Shown piece after piece: positions 9,093 to 16,951 of a DNA stretch of 64,000 nt. Each line of letters starts with the position of its first letter. Position 1 is the first letter of the stretch. The notes below the pieces were generated by a model that saw only the letters and a program-made list of their open reading frames with translations, had not been told where the DNA came from and did not search any database. The DNA is taken from positions 62,001 through 126,000 of the forward strand of contig CACYTI010000001.1 of NCBI GenBank assembly GCA_902777275.1, read 5' to 3'. Origin of the DNA: an uncultured Ruminococcus sp. GTDB lineage: Bacteria > Bacillota > Clostridia > Oscillospirales > Acutalibacteraceae. The position numbers were made by a program, and so were the translations under genes.

Positions 9093-9968
9093 TCAATTGA
9101 CCCGTTTGGCTAAATCCATGGCAAAAAATGACAGCGCTTTGGTATTGCCGCCGATCCTGTAAAGCGAGGCTACCGCCTGAGAGGTGTACTCCCTGACAAG
9201 CTCTTTGCAGCGCTCAATGCCCAAAAGCGAGACCAAAGTTGATTTTTGATTTTCCTCATCGCTGCCTACGGGCTTTCCGAGAACCTCGTCGGTCGAGGTG
9301 AGATCGAGGATATCGTCCTGAATCTGGAAGGCGTAGCCGATGTTCTTGCCGTATTCGGACGCCGCCTTGATTTTTTCTTCGTCTGCGTTCGCCGCTATGC
9401 AGCCTAACTCGCACGCCGCCTGAATAAGATTGCCTGTCTTTTTCTCGATCAGCTCAAAGATAGTTTCGACGGGCACGCTTCTGTTCTCGCTGAGCAGGTC
9501 GATCATCTGACCGCCCGCCATACCCTTGCAGCCCGCGTATTTGGCAAGGACGTTTACCGCCCTGCGGCTCGCTTTCTCGCCCGCAAGCTTTGCTGTTTTG
9601 TCGCTCGCGAGTATTTCAAACGCGAGAGTGAGAAGAGCGTCGCCCGCAAGCAGCGCGGTATCCTCGCCGAACACCTTGTGGTTTGACGGCTTGCCCCTGC
9701 GCAGGTCGTCGTTGTCCATGCAGGGCAGATCGTCGTGTATCAGCGAGTAGGTGTGTATCATTTCAACAGCGCAGGCAAACGGGAGCGCCGTCTCGTTTTT
9801 GCCGCCGCAAAGCGCGTTGAATTCCATTACAAGCCGCGGACGGACGCGCTTTCCGCCCGCCTCAAGGCTGTATTTCATCGACTTTATCAGCTTTCCCTCG
9901 TTGCAGTCGGTTGAGGGCAGATAGCCGTAGAGCGCTTTTTCAATCATTCCCAAATATATACTATTCAT
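9093..9968 (-). CDS. ispA: Polyprenyl (farnesyl/geranyl) diphosphate synthase
   Basis: Condenses isopentenyl diphosphate with allylic diphosphates to C15-C20 chains used for undecaprenyl phosphate and other isoprenoids. The 291-residue all-helical enzyme shows the first Asp-rich motif DDLPCMDNDD followed by RRGKPSNHK, and the second, QIQDDILDLTS, followed by GKPVGSDE. The start ATG at 9968 overlaps the end of xseB by eight bases. The order xseB-ispA-dxs-tlyA is conserved in Clostridia. Exact product length cannot be read from sequence alone; farnesyl diphosphate is most likely. Confidence 0.94.
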   Translation of the reverse strand: MNSIYLGMIEKALYGYLPSTDCNEGKLIKSMKYSLEAGGKRVRPRLVMEFNALCGGKNETALPFACAVEMIHTYSLIHDDLPCMDNDDLRRGKPSNHKVFGEDTALLAGDALLTLAFEILASDKTAKLAGEKASRRAVNVLAKYAGCKGMAGGQMIDLLSENRSVPVETIFELIEKKTGNLIQAACELGCIAANADEEKIKAASEYGKNIGYAFQIQDDILDLTSTDEVLGKPVGSDEENQKSTLVSLLGIERCKELVREYTSQAVASLYRIGGNTKALSFFAMDLAKRVN

Positions 9969-10182
9969 CAGGTTCCTCCGTCATATAGCGCGCGAGCCCC
10001 GCGCCCGCCTGCTCGATCTTTCCCTTGTAGCCCTCAAGCGCCTCCATGCAAAACGCCATCAGCTCGCAGGCACGGGCGTACAGAGCCACGCTTTCACTCA
10101 TCGGCAAAGCCTCGTTTTCAAGCTGCCTTACCGCCTGTTCAAGCAGATCGTTCGCCTGTTCAAGCGTCATATTTTTATCCAT
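9961..10182 (-). CDS. xseB: Exodeoxyribonuclease VII small subunit
   Basis: Small helical subunit of exonuclease VII, 73 residues from the ATG at 10182, which has a strong GGAGG at good spacing; an earlier in-frame codon at 10212 lacks one. The pattern LEQANDLLEQAVRQLENEALPMSESVALYARA matches the family in pieces, including the LE..V..LE and L..S...Y..G-like segments. It overlaps both whiA upstream and ispA downstream by eight bases. The catalytic large subunit gene xseA, usually directly upstream, is absent here and is replaced by whiA. Confidence 0.88.
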   Translation of the reverse strand: MDKNMTLEQANDLLEQAVRQLENEALPMSESVALYARACELMAFCMEALEGYKGKIEQAGAGLARYMTEEPDE

Positions 10183-11107
10183 TTGTTTCCTCCGTAAAGT
10201 CCGCGTATTCAAGCAGACGCGTCATTCTGTGATTCGCACCGCTGCGGCTGATCGGCGGACTGAGATTCTCTCCGAGCGCGCGCAGCGACATTTCCGGGTT
10301 TTCAAGCCTTAAAGCAGCGATTTCCTTTAAATCGTCGGGAAGAGCCTCAAGCCCCACCGTCTTTTTTATGCGTTCAATCGCCTCAAGCTGCTTTGCCGAG
10401 GCTGACGCGACCTTTGTTATGTTCGCTACCTCGCTGTTTATGCGGCGGTTTACGTTGTTGCGCACCTGCTTGACAGCCTTTGTGCCCATTATCTCCATAG
10501 CCTGAATCGGCGCGCCCATGTAAGTAAGCAAGTCGCAGATCTGCTCGCTGCCCTTGAAATATACGATATAATTTCCGCTGCGCCTGACGGTTTTGGGGGC
10601 AAAGCCGCACTCAGTCGCCTCGGTAAGTATTTTGCACAAATCGGCGCTGAGATTTTTATACGGAACGCAGAATTCGGCGTGATAGCTCTTTACGGGGTCG
10701 GACACCGAGCCGCAGCTCAGGAAAACTCCCCTGACGAACGCCGCCGGAAGCTCGTCCGCCGAAAGATTTGCGCGGTTGACACGCAGCGTGATCTGCGGTC
10801 CGTTGTGACCGAAATCCCTGAAAATCCTCGCGCAGTCGCCCGAATCGGCAACAATGATTTTATAAAGATGTCCCTCGCCGAGTCTTGTCCGCAGAGCTGC
10901 CTGCTTCTCAATAATCGGCGTATAGAGATTTTCAAGAAGAAATGTCACCCTTTTCGCGGCATGGCTGCTTTCGGTCGTAAAAACAATGCTGTCCTCGCGA
11001 AAGGTCTTTCCGAATAAGAGTATCCCGTAAAGCTCTGCCTTTAGCATTTCCCTGTCGCCGCTTTGATTAGCGCACAGCTCCTTTTTGACATTTGATGAAA
11101 AAGACAC
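10175..11107 (-). CDS. whiA: WhiA-type DNA-binding protein (sporulation/cell division regulator)
   Basis: A 310-residue protein combining a LAGLIDADG-homing-endonuclease-like N-terminal fold with a C-terminal helix-turn-helix (ISRSGANHRMTRLLEYA). The N-terminus FSSNVKKEL and the central KAVKQVRNNVNRRINSEVAN segment are typical. In Bacillus WhiA affects cell division and chromosome segregation, and in actinomycetes it controls sporulation. The start is GTG at 11107 with GGAGG just upstream. In Firmicutes it normally follows rapZ and yvcK; here rapZ is upstream but yvcK is missing and a palindromic repeat fills the gap. Confidence 0.93.
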   Translation of the reverse strand: MSFSSNVKKELCANQSGDREMLKAELYGILLFGKTFREDSIVFTTESSHAAKRVTFLLENLYTPIIEKQAALRTRLGEGHLYKIIVADSGDCARIFRDFGHNGPQITLRVNRANLSADELPAAFVRGVFLSCGSVSDPVKSYHAEFCVPYKNLSADLCKILTEATECGFAPKTVRRSGNYIVYFKGSEQICDLLTYMGAPIQAMEIMGTKAVKQVRNNVNRRINSEVANITKVASASAKQLEAIERIKKTVGLEALPDDLKEIAALRLENPEMSLRALGENLSPPISRSGANHRMTRLLEYADFTEETNG

Positions 11108-11475
11108 GTTTCCTCCGGTTTGTCTATGTCAATAATATTGTCAGTTGTTTTTTTTAATGATTTCTTGTTTTAATATTGTTAGTCGGCTGAGCCGACGGGC
11201 AGTCCGCGATTCTTGCTGTTGAGATATTTATGGGTTTTATGCCCGCTTTTTTTGATCAATATGTCCGTTTCCTTGGGATCGTAGGGGCGAACCCATGTGT
11301 TCGCCCTCGCACTGACGTTTGTTTCCCGTACTATTGTCGATAGAAACACAAACGTTTTGTTCAACGCCCTCGGTCGCACACGCGGGTGCGACCCTACAAA
11401 CACAAGGATAGCAGCATTTTACCCAACAGTGCACGTTATGGCGCGGCGGTCGGCTGAACCCTGTTGTTGCAAGGT
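11108..11475. other. 368-bp gap between rapZ and whiA
   Basis: Contains no credible coding sequence. It holds the long palindromic repeat copy B (11269-11408) and a small hairpin GTCGGCT-G-AGCCGAC at 11180-11194; no clear promoter for whiA was found. In relatives this is where yvcK lies. Confidence 0.7.
11269..11408. repeat. Dispersed palindromic repeat, long form, copy B
   Basis: About 140 bp flanked by CCTTGGGATCGTAGGGG on one side and CCCTACAAACACAAGG on the other. Each end forms a GGGCGAAC...GTTCGCCC-type hairpin, and a roughly 70-bp middle section separates them. The reverse complement aligns along its length with copy C at 22483-22609, including the middle. Confidence 0.8.
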
Positions 11476-12345
11476 TTAGCTAAGCCTTGCCACGTCGCGG
11501 TGCTTTATTACGCAACGGTAGCCGAGCCCCTGAAAATGCTCCTGGAGCGTCCGCGCAACGGTCACGCTGCGGTGCTTGCCGCCCGTGCAGCCAATGCCCG
11601 CCACAAGCTCGCTTTTGCCTTCCTTTAAATAAAGCGGAACCGAAAAATCGAGCAGACTGAGCGTGCGCCTTACAAATTCCTGCGTTTCGTCGCTTCCCAG
11701 CACATAATCCCTAACCGCCTTGTCCATTCCCGAAAGCGGCTTTAGCGCGGGTATGTAGAACGGGTTCGGCAGGCAGCGGACGTCTATTATCAAATCGGCT
11801 TCGAGCGGGATACCGTATTTGAAGCCGAACGAGATAAACGTAAGCTTGAGCGCTTTTGACGGGTCCTCCATAAAAATGCTCATTATGCGTTCCCTGAGCT
11901 GCCTGTTAGCCATGTAGGAGGTGTCTATGGTGTAATCGGCAAGCCGTTTTGATGACGCCAACAGCGCCTTTTCAAATTCGACCGCCTCCGCTACCGAGCC
12001 GCCCTTCAGCCTGTCGGCGAGCGGGTGACGGCGGCGGGTCTCTTTAAACCGGAGTATTATTATCTCGGTACTGGCGTCCAAAAACAAAATTTTTACGTTT
12101 TCGTGCGCCTTCTTGAATTCCTCAAGCTCCAAATTAGTGTTGTCGTAGTTTTCGGTTCCCCTAACGTCAACAACGACCGCCACACGGCTCATATCCGTGC
12201 CGCCCGATTTGGAGCAAAGGGTGTAGAGCGTTGAAAGCAGCGCGGCTGGGATATTATCAACGCAGTAATAGCCTATATCCTCAAGTACGCGCAGCGCGGA
12301 GGTCTTGCCCGCGCCGGACATACCCGTAATTATCACAAATTCCAT
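11476..12345 (-). CDS. rapZ: RNase adapter / nucleotide-binding protein RapZ (YvcJ)
   Basis: A 289-residue P-loop protein. Walker A is GMSGAGKTSAL near the N-terminus, and the C-terminal domain has the conserved GIGCTGGKHRSVTVA segment. In E. coli RapZ binds small RNAs and controls glucosamine-6-phosphate synthase; in Bacillus YvcJ is a GTP/ATP-hydrolysing protein linked to competence. Its place between murB and whiA fits a role in balancing cell-wall precursor supply. It lies 24 bp after murB in the same orientation. Function beyond family membership is inference. Confidence 0.94.
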   Translation of the reverse strand: MEFVIITGMSGAGKTSALRVLEDIGYYCVDNIPAALLSTLYTLCSKSGGTDMSRVAVVVDVRGTENYDNTNLELEEFKKAHENVKILFLDASTEIIILRFKETRRRHPLADRLKGGSVAEAVEFEKALLASSKRLADYTIDTSYMANRQLRERIMSIFMEDPSKALKLTFISFGFKYGIPLEADLIIDVRCLPNPFYIPALKPLSGMDKAVRDYVLGSDETQEFVRRTLSLLDFSVPLYLKEGKSELVAGIGCTGGKHRSVTVARTLQEHFQGLGYRCVIKHRDVARLS

Positions 12346-12369
12346 AAGTCAACCTGTACTTCGGCTCCG

Positions 12370-13275
12370 TCACATAATAATCAGTTCACATTCAAGAACA
12401 TATCCTGTTTCGTCGTAAACCTTTGTCTGCACCTCGCGGATGAGATTTTTAACATCCGACGCGGTGGCGTTGTTTTTATTTATAATAAATCCCGCGTGCT
12501 TTTCGCTGACCTGAGCGCCGCCGTGCGAGTGCCCTTTAAGTCCGCACTGCTCGATAAGCGCGCCCGCGTAGGCTCCCACCGGGCGCTTGAAAACGCTTCC
12601 CGCGCTGGGATAGTCGAGCGGCTGCTTGCTGCTTCTTCTTCCGAGAAAGTCGTCCATTCGAGCGCGTATCTCCTCGGGATCGTCCTTTTTAAGCTTGATA
12701 GTGGTTCCCGTGATGATCGCCTTGTTTTTGCGGTACACGCTGGTGCGGTAGCCGAATTGAAGATTTTCCTTTTCGATCCTGCCGGTGCTTCCCCCGGGCG
12801 TTAGATGATTTACGCTGTACACAACATCCTTCATCTCGCCGCCGTAGGCTCCCGCGTTCATAAACACCGCGCCGCCCACGGTTCCGGGGATCCCCCAGGC
12901 AAACTCAAGCCCGCTCAGTCCGCAGTTCAGGGCGAACTTGCACAGCGCGGCAAGAGTCGCTCCCGCTCCGCAGTAGACGGTGTCCTCGTCAACCAGGGAA
13001 ATCTTTCTGAAATCTCCGTCAAGGCGGATCGCAACTCCGCGGTAGCCTTCGTCCGAAACAAGTATGTTGCTACCGTTGCCGATGATGAAGTAATCGACGT
13101 CGGCTTCAATACATTCTTTGATTATCGCGCTGAGCTTGCTGACCGAGGTCGCCCGCACATATGTATCGACGCAGCCCCCGATTTTAAAGGTCGTGTGCTT
13201 GCTCAGCGGTTCGTTCTTCAGCGCCTCGCAGCCTAAAATCTCCGCAAGATTATATACTACATCTGATTTGTCCAT
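12370..13275 (-). CDS. murB: UDP-N-acetylmuramate dehydrogenase MurB
   Basis: FAD- and NADPH-dependent reduction of UDP-GlcNAc-enolpyruvate to UDP-MurNAc, an early cytoplasmic step of peptidoglycan synthesis. 301 residues. The FAD-binding start SKHTTFKIGG is near residue 25, GNGSNILVSDEGY near 77, and EFAWGIPGTVGGAVFMNAGAYGG near 130. The C-terminal substrate domain has GYRTSVYR and PSAGSVFKRP, the latter holding the catalytic Ser region. Placed 19 bp after hprK, as in many Clostridia. Nothing unusual. Confidence 0.96.
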   Translation of the reverse strand: MDKSDVVYNLAEILGCEALKNEPLSKHTTFKIGGCVDTYVRATSVSKLSAIIKECIEADVDYFIIGNGSNILVSDEGYRGVAIRLDGDFRKISLVDEDTVYCGAGATLAALCKFALNCGLSGLEFAWGIPGTVGGAVFMNAGAYGGEMKDVVYSVNHLTPGGSTGRIEKENLQFGYRTSVYRKNKAIITGTTIKLKKDDPEEIRARMDDFLGRRSSKQPLDYPSAGSVFKRPVGAYAGALIEQCGLKGHSHGGAQVSEKHAGFIINKNNATASDVKNLIREVQTKVYDETGYVLECELIIM

Positions 13276-13294
13276 AAATTACCCCTTGATCAAT

Positions 13295-14260
13295 TTATTG
13301 CCACTTGTCAATAATCACTTTTGGCGATTCGGGCATTGCCGCAACGTCCATTCCGAGGCTCTTGAGCAAGTCCTTGGCGGCGTTGTAGCCCATTTTCTTT
13401 TGACGGTTGTTCATGGCGGCAACCTCGATGATGACCGCGAGGTTACGGCCGGGCTTGACGGGAATTGTCATGGTCGGTATCTCAACGCCCAAAATCTCCA
13501 TGTATTCGTTGTCAAGACCCATTCTGTCGTAGACCTTTGTGTTGTCCCAAAGCTCCAAATTGACAACCATATCTATTTTCTCGCTCGTTTTTACCGCGCC
13601 CATACCGAAAAGCTGACGGGCGTTTATAATTCCTATGCCGCGCAGCTCGATGAAATGACGGATATTCTGCGGCGACTGACCGACGATCGTGTTGATCGAG
13701 GTTCTTAGAATCTCAACCGCGTCGTCCGCAACAAGGCGGTGTCCGCGCTTGATAAGCTCGATCGCCGTTTCGCTTTTACCGACTCCGCTGTCGCCTATGA
13801 GCAGACAGCCCTCGCCGTAAACCTCTACGAGCACGCCGTGACGGGTGATACGGGGAGCCAGCTCGCGATTCAGGAACTGAACAAGACGGGCGGTGAGGTC
13901 GGAGGTATTTTCATCTGTTCTGAAAATAGAAACCTTGTGAAGCTTCGCGCTTTCAAGAATAACGTTTGACGGCTCGATTTGGCGGCAAATGATCACCGCA
14001 GGAGGTCCGAAGCTGAAAATGGAGTCGATAACCATTCGCTGAGCCTCCGAGCCGAAGCGTCCCAAATACGAGAACTCGGTGTTGCCCAGAATTTGCAGCC
14101 GCTTGTTGTCAAAAAACTCAAAATAACCTGTCAGCTCCAAGCCGGGTCGATTGATTTCAACCGAAGAAATTTTTGTTTCCTCATAATTTTCGGAAAGATA
14201 CACCTTGTCTAAACCCAGCCGTTCAACAATTTCGGACAGAGCCACTGAAAATTCAGACAT
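13295..14260 (-). CDS. hprK: HPr kinase/phosphorylase
   Basis: Phosphorylates and dephosphorylates Ser46 of HPr, setting carbon catabolite repression through CcpA. 321 residues. The P-loop GDSGVGKSETAIELIKRGH is near residue 155, followed by the ADD segment. The family signature ELRGIGIINARQLFGMGAV is near 200, and the catalytic-loop GLD and PVKPGRNLAVIIEVAAMN segments follow. It is the first gene of the 14-kb minus-strand run behind a recognisable promoter. An upstream AAGGCGG serves as ribosome site. Confidence 0.96.
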   Translation of the reverse strand: MSEFSVALSEIVERLGLDKVYLSENYEETKISSVEINRPGLELTGYFEFFDNKRLQILGNTEFSYLGRFGSEAQRMVIDSIFSFGPPAVIICRQIEPSNVILESAKLHKVSIFRTDENTSDLTARLVQFLNRELAPRITRHGVLVEVYGEGCLLIGDSGVGKSETAIELIKRGHRLVADDAVEILRTSINTIVGQSPQNIRHFIELRGIGIINARQLFGMGAVKTSEKIDMVVNLELWDNTKVYDRMGLDNEYMEILGVEIPTMTIPVKPGRNLAVIIEVAAMNNRQKKMGYNAAKDLLKSLGMDVAAMPESPKVIIDKWQ

Positions 14261-14323
14261 AATTCCACCGCCTTTTGCAATTATTTATAATATGGTATAG
14301 ATAGCTTATTATACTTAGTTTAT

Positions 14324-14352
14324 ATTATACTACAAAAAAGTTAAATTTTCAA
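14324..14352 (-). promoter_or_regulatory. Housekeeping promoter for the hprK operon
   Basis: On the minus strand: -35 TTGAAA, 17-bp spacer, -10 TATAAT, 64 bp upstream of the hprK start. The only intact sigma-A-type site found upstream of the long hprK-to-rel run. Confidence 0.75.
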
Positions 14353-14443
14353 TACAGATAAACACTGATTTTTATTGAGTTTGTTAAATTTCGTTAAACA
14401 AAGCCAACCTGTAAAATGTGAGGTTAAATTTAATCCCTTTACA

Positions 14444-14472
14444 TTGACACGTAATTAATTACGTGTTATAAT
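14444..14472 (+). promoter_or_regulatory. hicAB promoter with embedded perfect palindromic operator
   Basis: Consensus promoter TTGACA, 17-bp spacer, TATAAT. A perfect 20-bp palindrome, ACACGTAATTAATTACGTGT (14447-14466), covers the end of the -35 box and the whole spacer. This is the expected place for an autorepressor site, and HicB is the likely ligand. Confidence 0.85.
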
Positions 14473-14496
14473 TAGTGAAGCGGGAGGGAAACTAAG

Positions 14497-14694
14497 ATGA
14501 AAAGCTATTCTTCCAGAGAAGTTATACAAATATTGAAAGCGGACGGTTGGTACGAGGTTGCTTGCGTCGGAGACCACCACCAATTCAAGCACCCCGAAAA
14601 GTCAGGCAGAGTGACCGTCACACACCCGCGCAAGGATTTCCCGATACGAACACTCAAAAGCATTGAAAAGCAGGCGGGCGTAAAATTTGAATAG
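14497..14694 (+). CDS. hicA: HicA family mRNA interferase toxin
   Basis: 65-residue toxin with the double-stranded-RNA-binding-like HicA fold. HicA proteins cleave mRNA independently of translation and stop growth. The sequence shows the N-terminal SSREVIQILKADGW helix region and the catalytic His in GDHHQFKHP (His27/His28), then VTVTHPRKDFPIRTLKSI. GGGAGGG lies nine bases before the ATG. It directly precedes its antitoxin and has its own consensus promoter. Small size and motif order make the assignment safe; activity in this strain is inferred. Confidence 0.93.
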   Translation: MKSYSSREVIQILKADGWYEVACVGDHHQFKHPEKSGRVTVTHPRKDFPIRTLKSIEKQAGVKFE

Positions 14695-14728
14695 TTTTCG
14701 CCGCGCCGCAACTGTTGGAGGTAATACA

Positions 14729-15130
14729 ATGAAAGACAGATATTCCTTTATCGCCGTTTTTTATTCCGATGACGACGGCGTTTCAATTGAATTTCCCGAT
14801 TTGCCCGGCTGTCTGCCCTGCGCCGACTCGATCGACGAAGCAGTTGACAACGCGCGTGAGGCTCTCGGGCTGCACCTTTGGGGAATGGAACAGGACGGAG
14901 AGAGTATTCCGTCGCCCTCCTCGCTTAAAGAAATCAAATTTGATGAAGGCGGAATTCCCGTGCTCGTCGATGTTTTTATGCCGCCGTTCCGCGATAAGCT
15001 TGCGAACCGCTTCGTAAAGAAAACACTTTCGCTCCCCGCATGGCTCGCCGACCTCGCGGACAAAGACGGGGTCAACTGCTCAAAGGTGTTTCAAAAAGCG
15101 CTGATAGATTATCTGGGCGTAAAGCAATAA
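14729..15130 (+). CDS. hicB: HicB family antitoxin
   Basis: 133 residues. The N-terminal partially degraded RNase-H-like HicB domain (SIEFPDLPGCLPCADSIDEAVDNA) neutralises HicA. The C-terminal LPAWLADLADKDGVNCSKVFQKAL segment looks like a ribbon-helix-helix DNA-binding domain, which would bind the palindrome in the promoter. The ATG at 14729 follows GGAGG at eight bases; an in-frame TTG at 14687 overlaps hicA and lacks a ribosome site. The gene is 34 bp downstream of hicA. Confidence 0.93.
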   Translation: MKDRYSFIAVFYSDDDGVSIEFPDLPGCLPCADSIDEAVDNAREALGLHLWGMEQDGESIPSPSSLKEIKFDEGGIPVLVDVFMPPFRDKLANRFVKKTLSLPAWLADLADKDGVNCSKVFQKALIDYLGVKQ

Positions 15131-15259
15131 CGCAAAGCTTTGCGTCACTCTCGGCAATTCTCAATAAATCAAAAGCGCCGTATAATTTAAGACAAGCGCT
15201 TTTTTATCGAAATATATATTGATATTTAGCGAAAATTGATTATATGAAACATTTCACAT

Positions 15260-15302
15260 TGAGGCATTCCTGTGCTTATGGCGCGGGGTGCCTCATTTTT
15301 TT
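15260..15302 (+). terminator. Probable terminator downstream of hicAB
   Basis: Stem TGAGGCA/TGCCTCA with a 22-base loop followed by seven T. A weaker pair AAAAGCG/CGCTTTT lies just upstream (about 15170-15205), and a perfect ACGCAAAGCTTTGCGT palindrome follows the hicB stop. Confidence 0.55.
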
Positions 15303-15324
15303 ACAAAAAAACAAACTAATAAGA

Positions 15325-15903
15325 TCACTCAATCGTCCGCTCCGATATCTTCAGCTCGCCTTCGCAGGTTATCAGCGGGACCTTAAAGCCGTTTGAGCCG
15401 CCTTTTGCGTAGCTGTTGAACACCGAAAGGTAATCAGTTTTTACCTCGGGGTCATCGCGTTTCAGGCGATCTATAAGCCGATGAACAGTCTGCTGCACCG
15501 AGGTTTCTTTTTCCAGACGCTCCAAGGTATTCCCGTCGCAGAGCGCGACTGACGCTACGGGCGAAATTGACGCCTGAGTTGAGATGTACTCGATGTCACG
15601 GCGCATGACTTCTTTTTTAACATCGGTCCCGATCAAAAGCAGCTCCAGCTTTGCGAGCGTCATGTTCGGGATATAGCGGCTCGCGGCAAGGCTTCGCGCT
15701 TCCTCAAAGGATTCCGCGGGAACAGTGACCGACCCGGGCTTTTCGCTGTCGGTGAGCGGATAAAAGGTGTAGTAAAGCCGTCCGCTGCGGGTGAATACAC
15801 TGACGTTCTCGATCACGGCGGCGTTCTCTATCTGATGTGAATTGCGGCAGCCCGTGAGCGTCACAGCCGCCAAAAGCAGCAACAAAAGGATTTTCTTAGG
15901 CAT
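15325..15903 (-). CDS. gerC: Short Ger(x)C family spore germination lipoprotein
   Basis: 192 residues. A lipoprotein signal (LLLLLLAAVTLTGC) is followed by CRNSHQIENAAVIENVSV, matching the N-terminal domain of germinant-receptor C subunits. Family members are about 370-400 residues, so the C-terminal GerAC domain is missing. No continuation is found in other frames before the hicAB transcription unit ends at 15302. It overlaps gerB by eight bases, placing it third in a canonical gerA-gerB-gerC operon. It could be a working short form or a gene truncated by insertion of the adjacent hicAB module. Confidence 0.8.
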   Translation of the reverse strand: MPKKILLLLLLAAVTLTGCRNSHQIENAAVIENVSVFTRSGRLYYTFYPLTDSEKPGSVTVPAESFEEARSLAASRYIPNMTLAKLELLLIGTDVKKEVMRRDIEYISTQASISPVASVALCDGNTLERLEKETSVQQTVHRLIDRLKRDDPEVKTDYLSVFNSYAKGGSNGFKVPLITCEGELKISERTIE

Positions 15904-16951
15904 TTTTTCTTCTCTCCGTTATCAGGCACACAGTCGGTACAACGACCGCTCCCGCAAGGCTGACGGATATCAGCGTGACGGGGCTTGTTAATATTTCTTT
16001 TACCGAATTATTATTGACCATAATCAGGTGGACAATAAAAATCACGCCCGTAAACACCGAGGTTACCGCAAGGTTTCTCTCTTTGCCCACGGCTTTTGCT
16101 GCGGCGCAGAGCAGCAGAGAAACTATCATAAACACCGACATCGTGCTCAGCGCCATATAAAAGCTCTCTATCCCTGCGAACGCCCCGAAGTGCGCCGCTC
16201 TTGACAGCACGAAGGTCCCGTATTCCTGACGCGTCGCGTACTCTCCCACCGAGAAGGTTATGAAGAACATCACCAAGGCGAACTTTACACCCGTAAGCGA
16301 CAGGGCGATGACAGGCTGACGAAGCCTGAACTGCCGCGAGCTTCCCGACAGACAGGCGAAAATCACCGCGGTAAAACACGGCGTGACGAAATAAATCGCA
16401 CAACGCAAAAAATCGGATAAGCTTCCGCTCAGTTCAAAGCTTCCGTAGCTGAAATCGAGCGAGAACAGGCTGCCGCCGAACAAAAGGGCGTTTGTGACCA
16501 TAGCCAATACAAATAGAAAAATCCCGAACCGCGTGATGACGTTCGCGCCCTTGAACGCGGCGTAGACGCAGCAGGCAAGCACAAGGAGCGCGATAAGGCA
16601 GGGGCTTGTCTCGTCGTAGTATTTTTTGCAGAACATATCCGTATAGGGGTACAGAAAATACACCGCCGCGCAGACAAAACAAACGCAGTAAATCACCGCC
16701 GTAATTATTCTTTGTGCCGTCGATTTTCTGCCGACAAGCGCAAGCACGTCGCCGTTCATTTTGGTTTTTATTATGATCGCGGGTATCATGGCAGCAAAGC
16801 AGAGCACCAAGCCTAAAGCCATGCCGAGAAGACTCATCGGAAACGGAAGCTCCTTCGGCAAATCCCCGTTTTGAAGCAGGATAACCGAGCAGGCGCAGAG
16901 CGTGAGAGTCATTATAAAACGCTTTGATGAAAAGGGAACGTCCTTCTGCAT
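15896..16951 (-). CDS. gerB: Spore germination permease, GerAB family
   Basis: 351-residue integral membrane protein with about ten hydrophobic segments, of the amino-acid-permease-like spore germination B-subunit family. It sits in the inner spore membrane and takes part in sensing germinants with the A and C subunits. The start ATG overlaps the gerA stop (TAATG) and the end overlaps gerC by eight bases, so the three are translationally coupled. Sequence identity of the germinant cannot be inferred. Confidence 0.87.
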   Translation of the reverse strand: MQKDVPFSSKRFIMTLTLCACSVILLQNGDLPKELPFPMSLLGMALGLVLCFAAMIPAIIIKTKMNGDVLALVGRKSTAQRIITAVIYCVCFVCAAVYFLYPYTDMFCKKYYDETSPCLIALLVLACCVYAAFKGANVITRFGIFLFVLAMVTNALLFGGSLFSLDFSYGSFELSGSLSDFLRCAIYFVTPCFTAVIFACLSGSSRQFRLRQPVIALSLTGVKFALVMFFITFSVGEYATRQEYGTFVLSRAAHFGAFAGIESFYMALSTMSVFMIVSLLLCAAAKAVGKERNLAVTSVFTGVIFIVHLIMVNNNSVKEILTSPVTLISVSLAGAVVVPTVCLITERRKNA

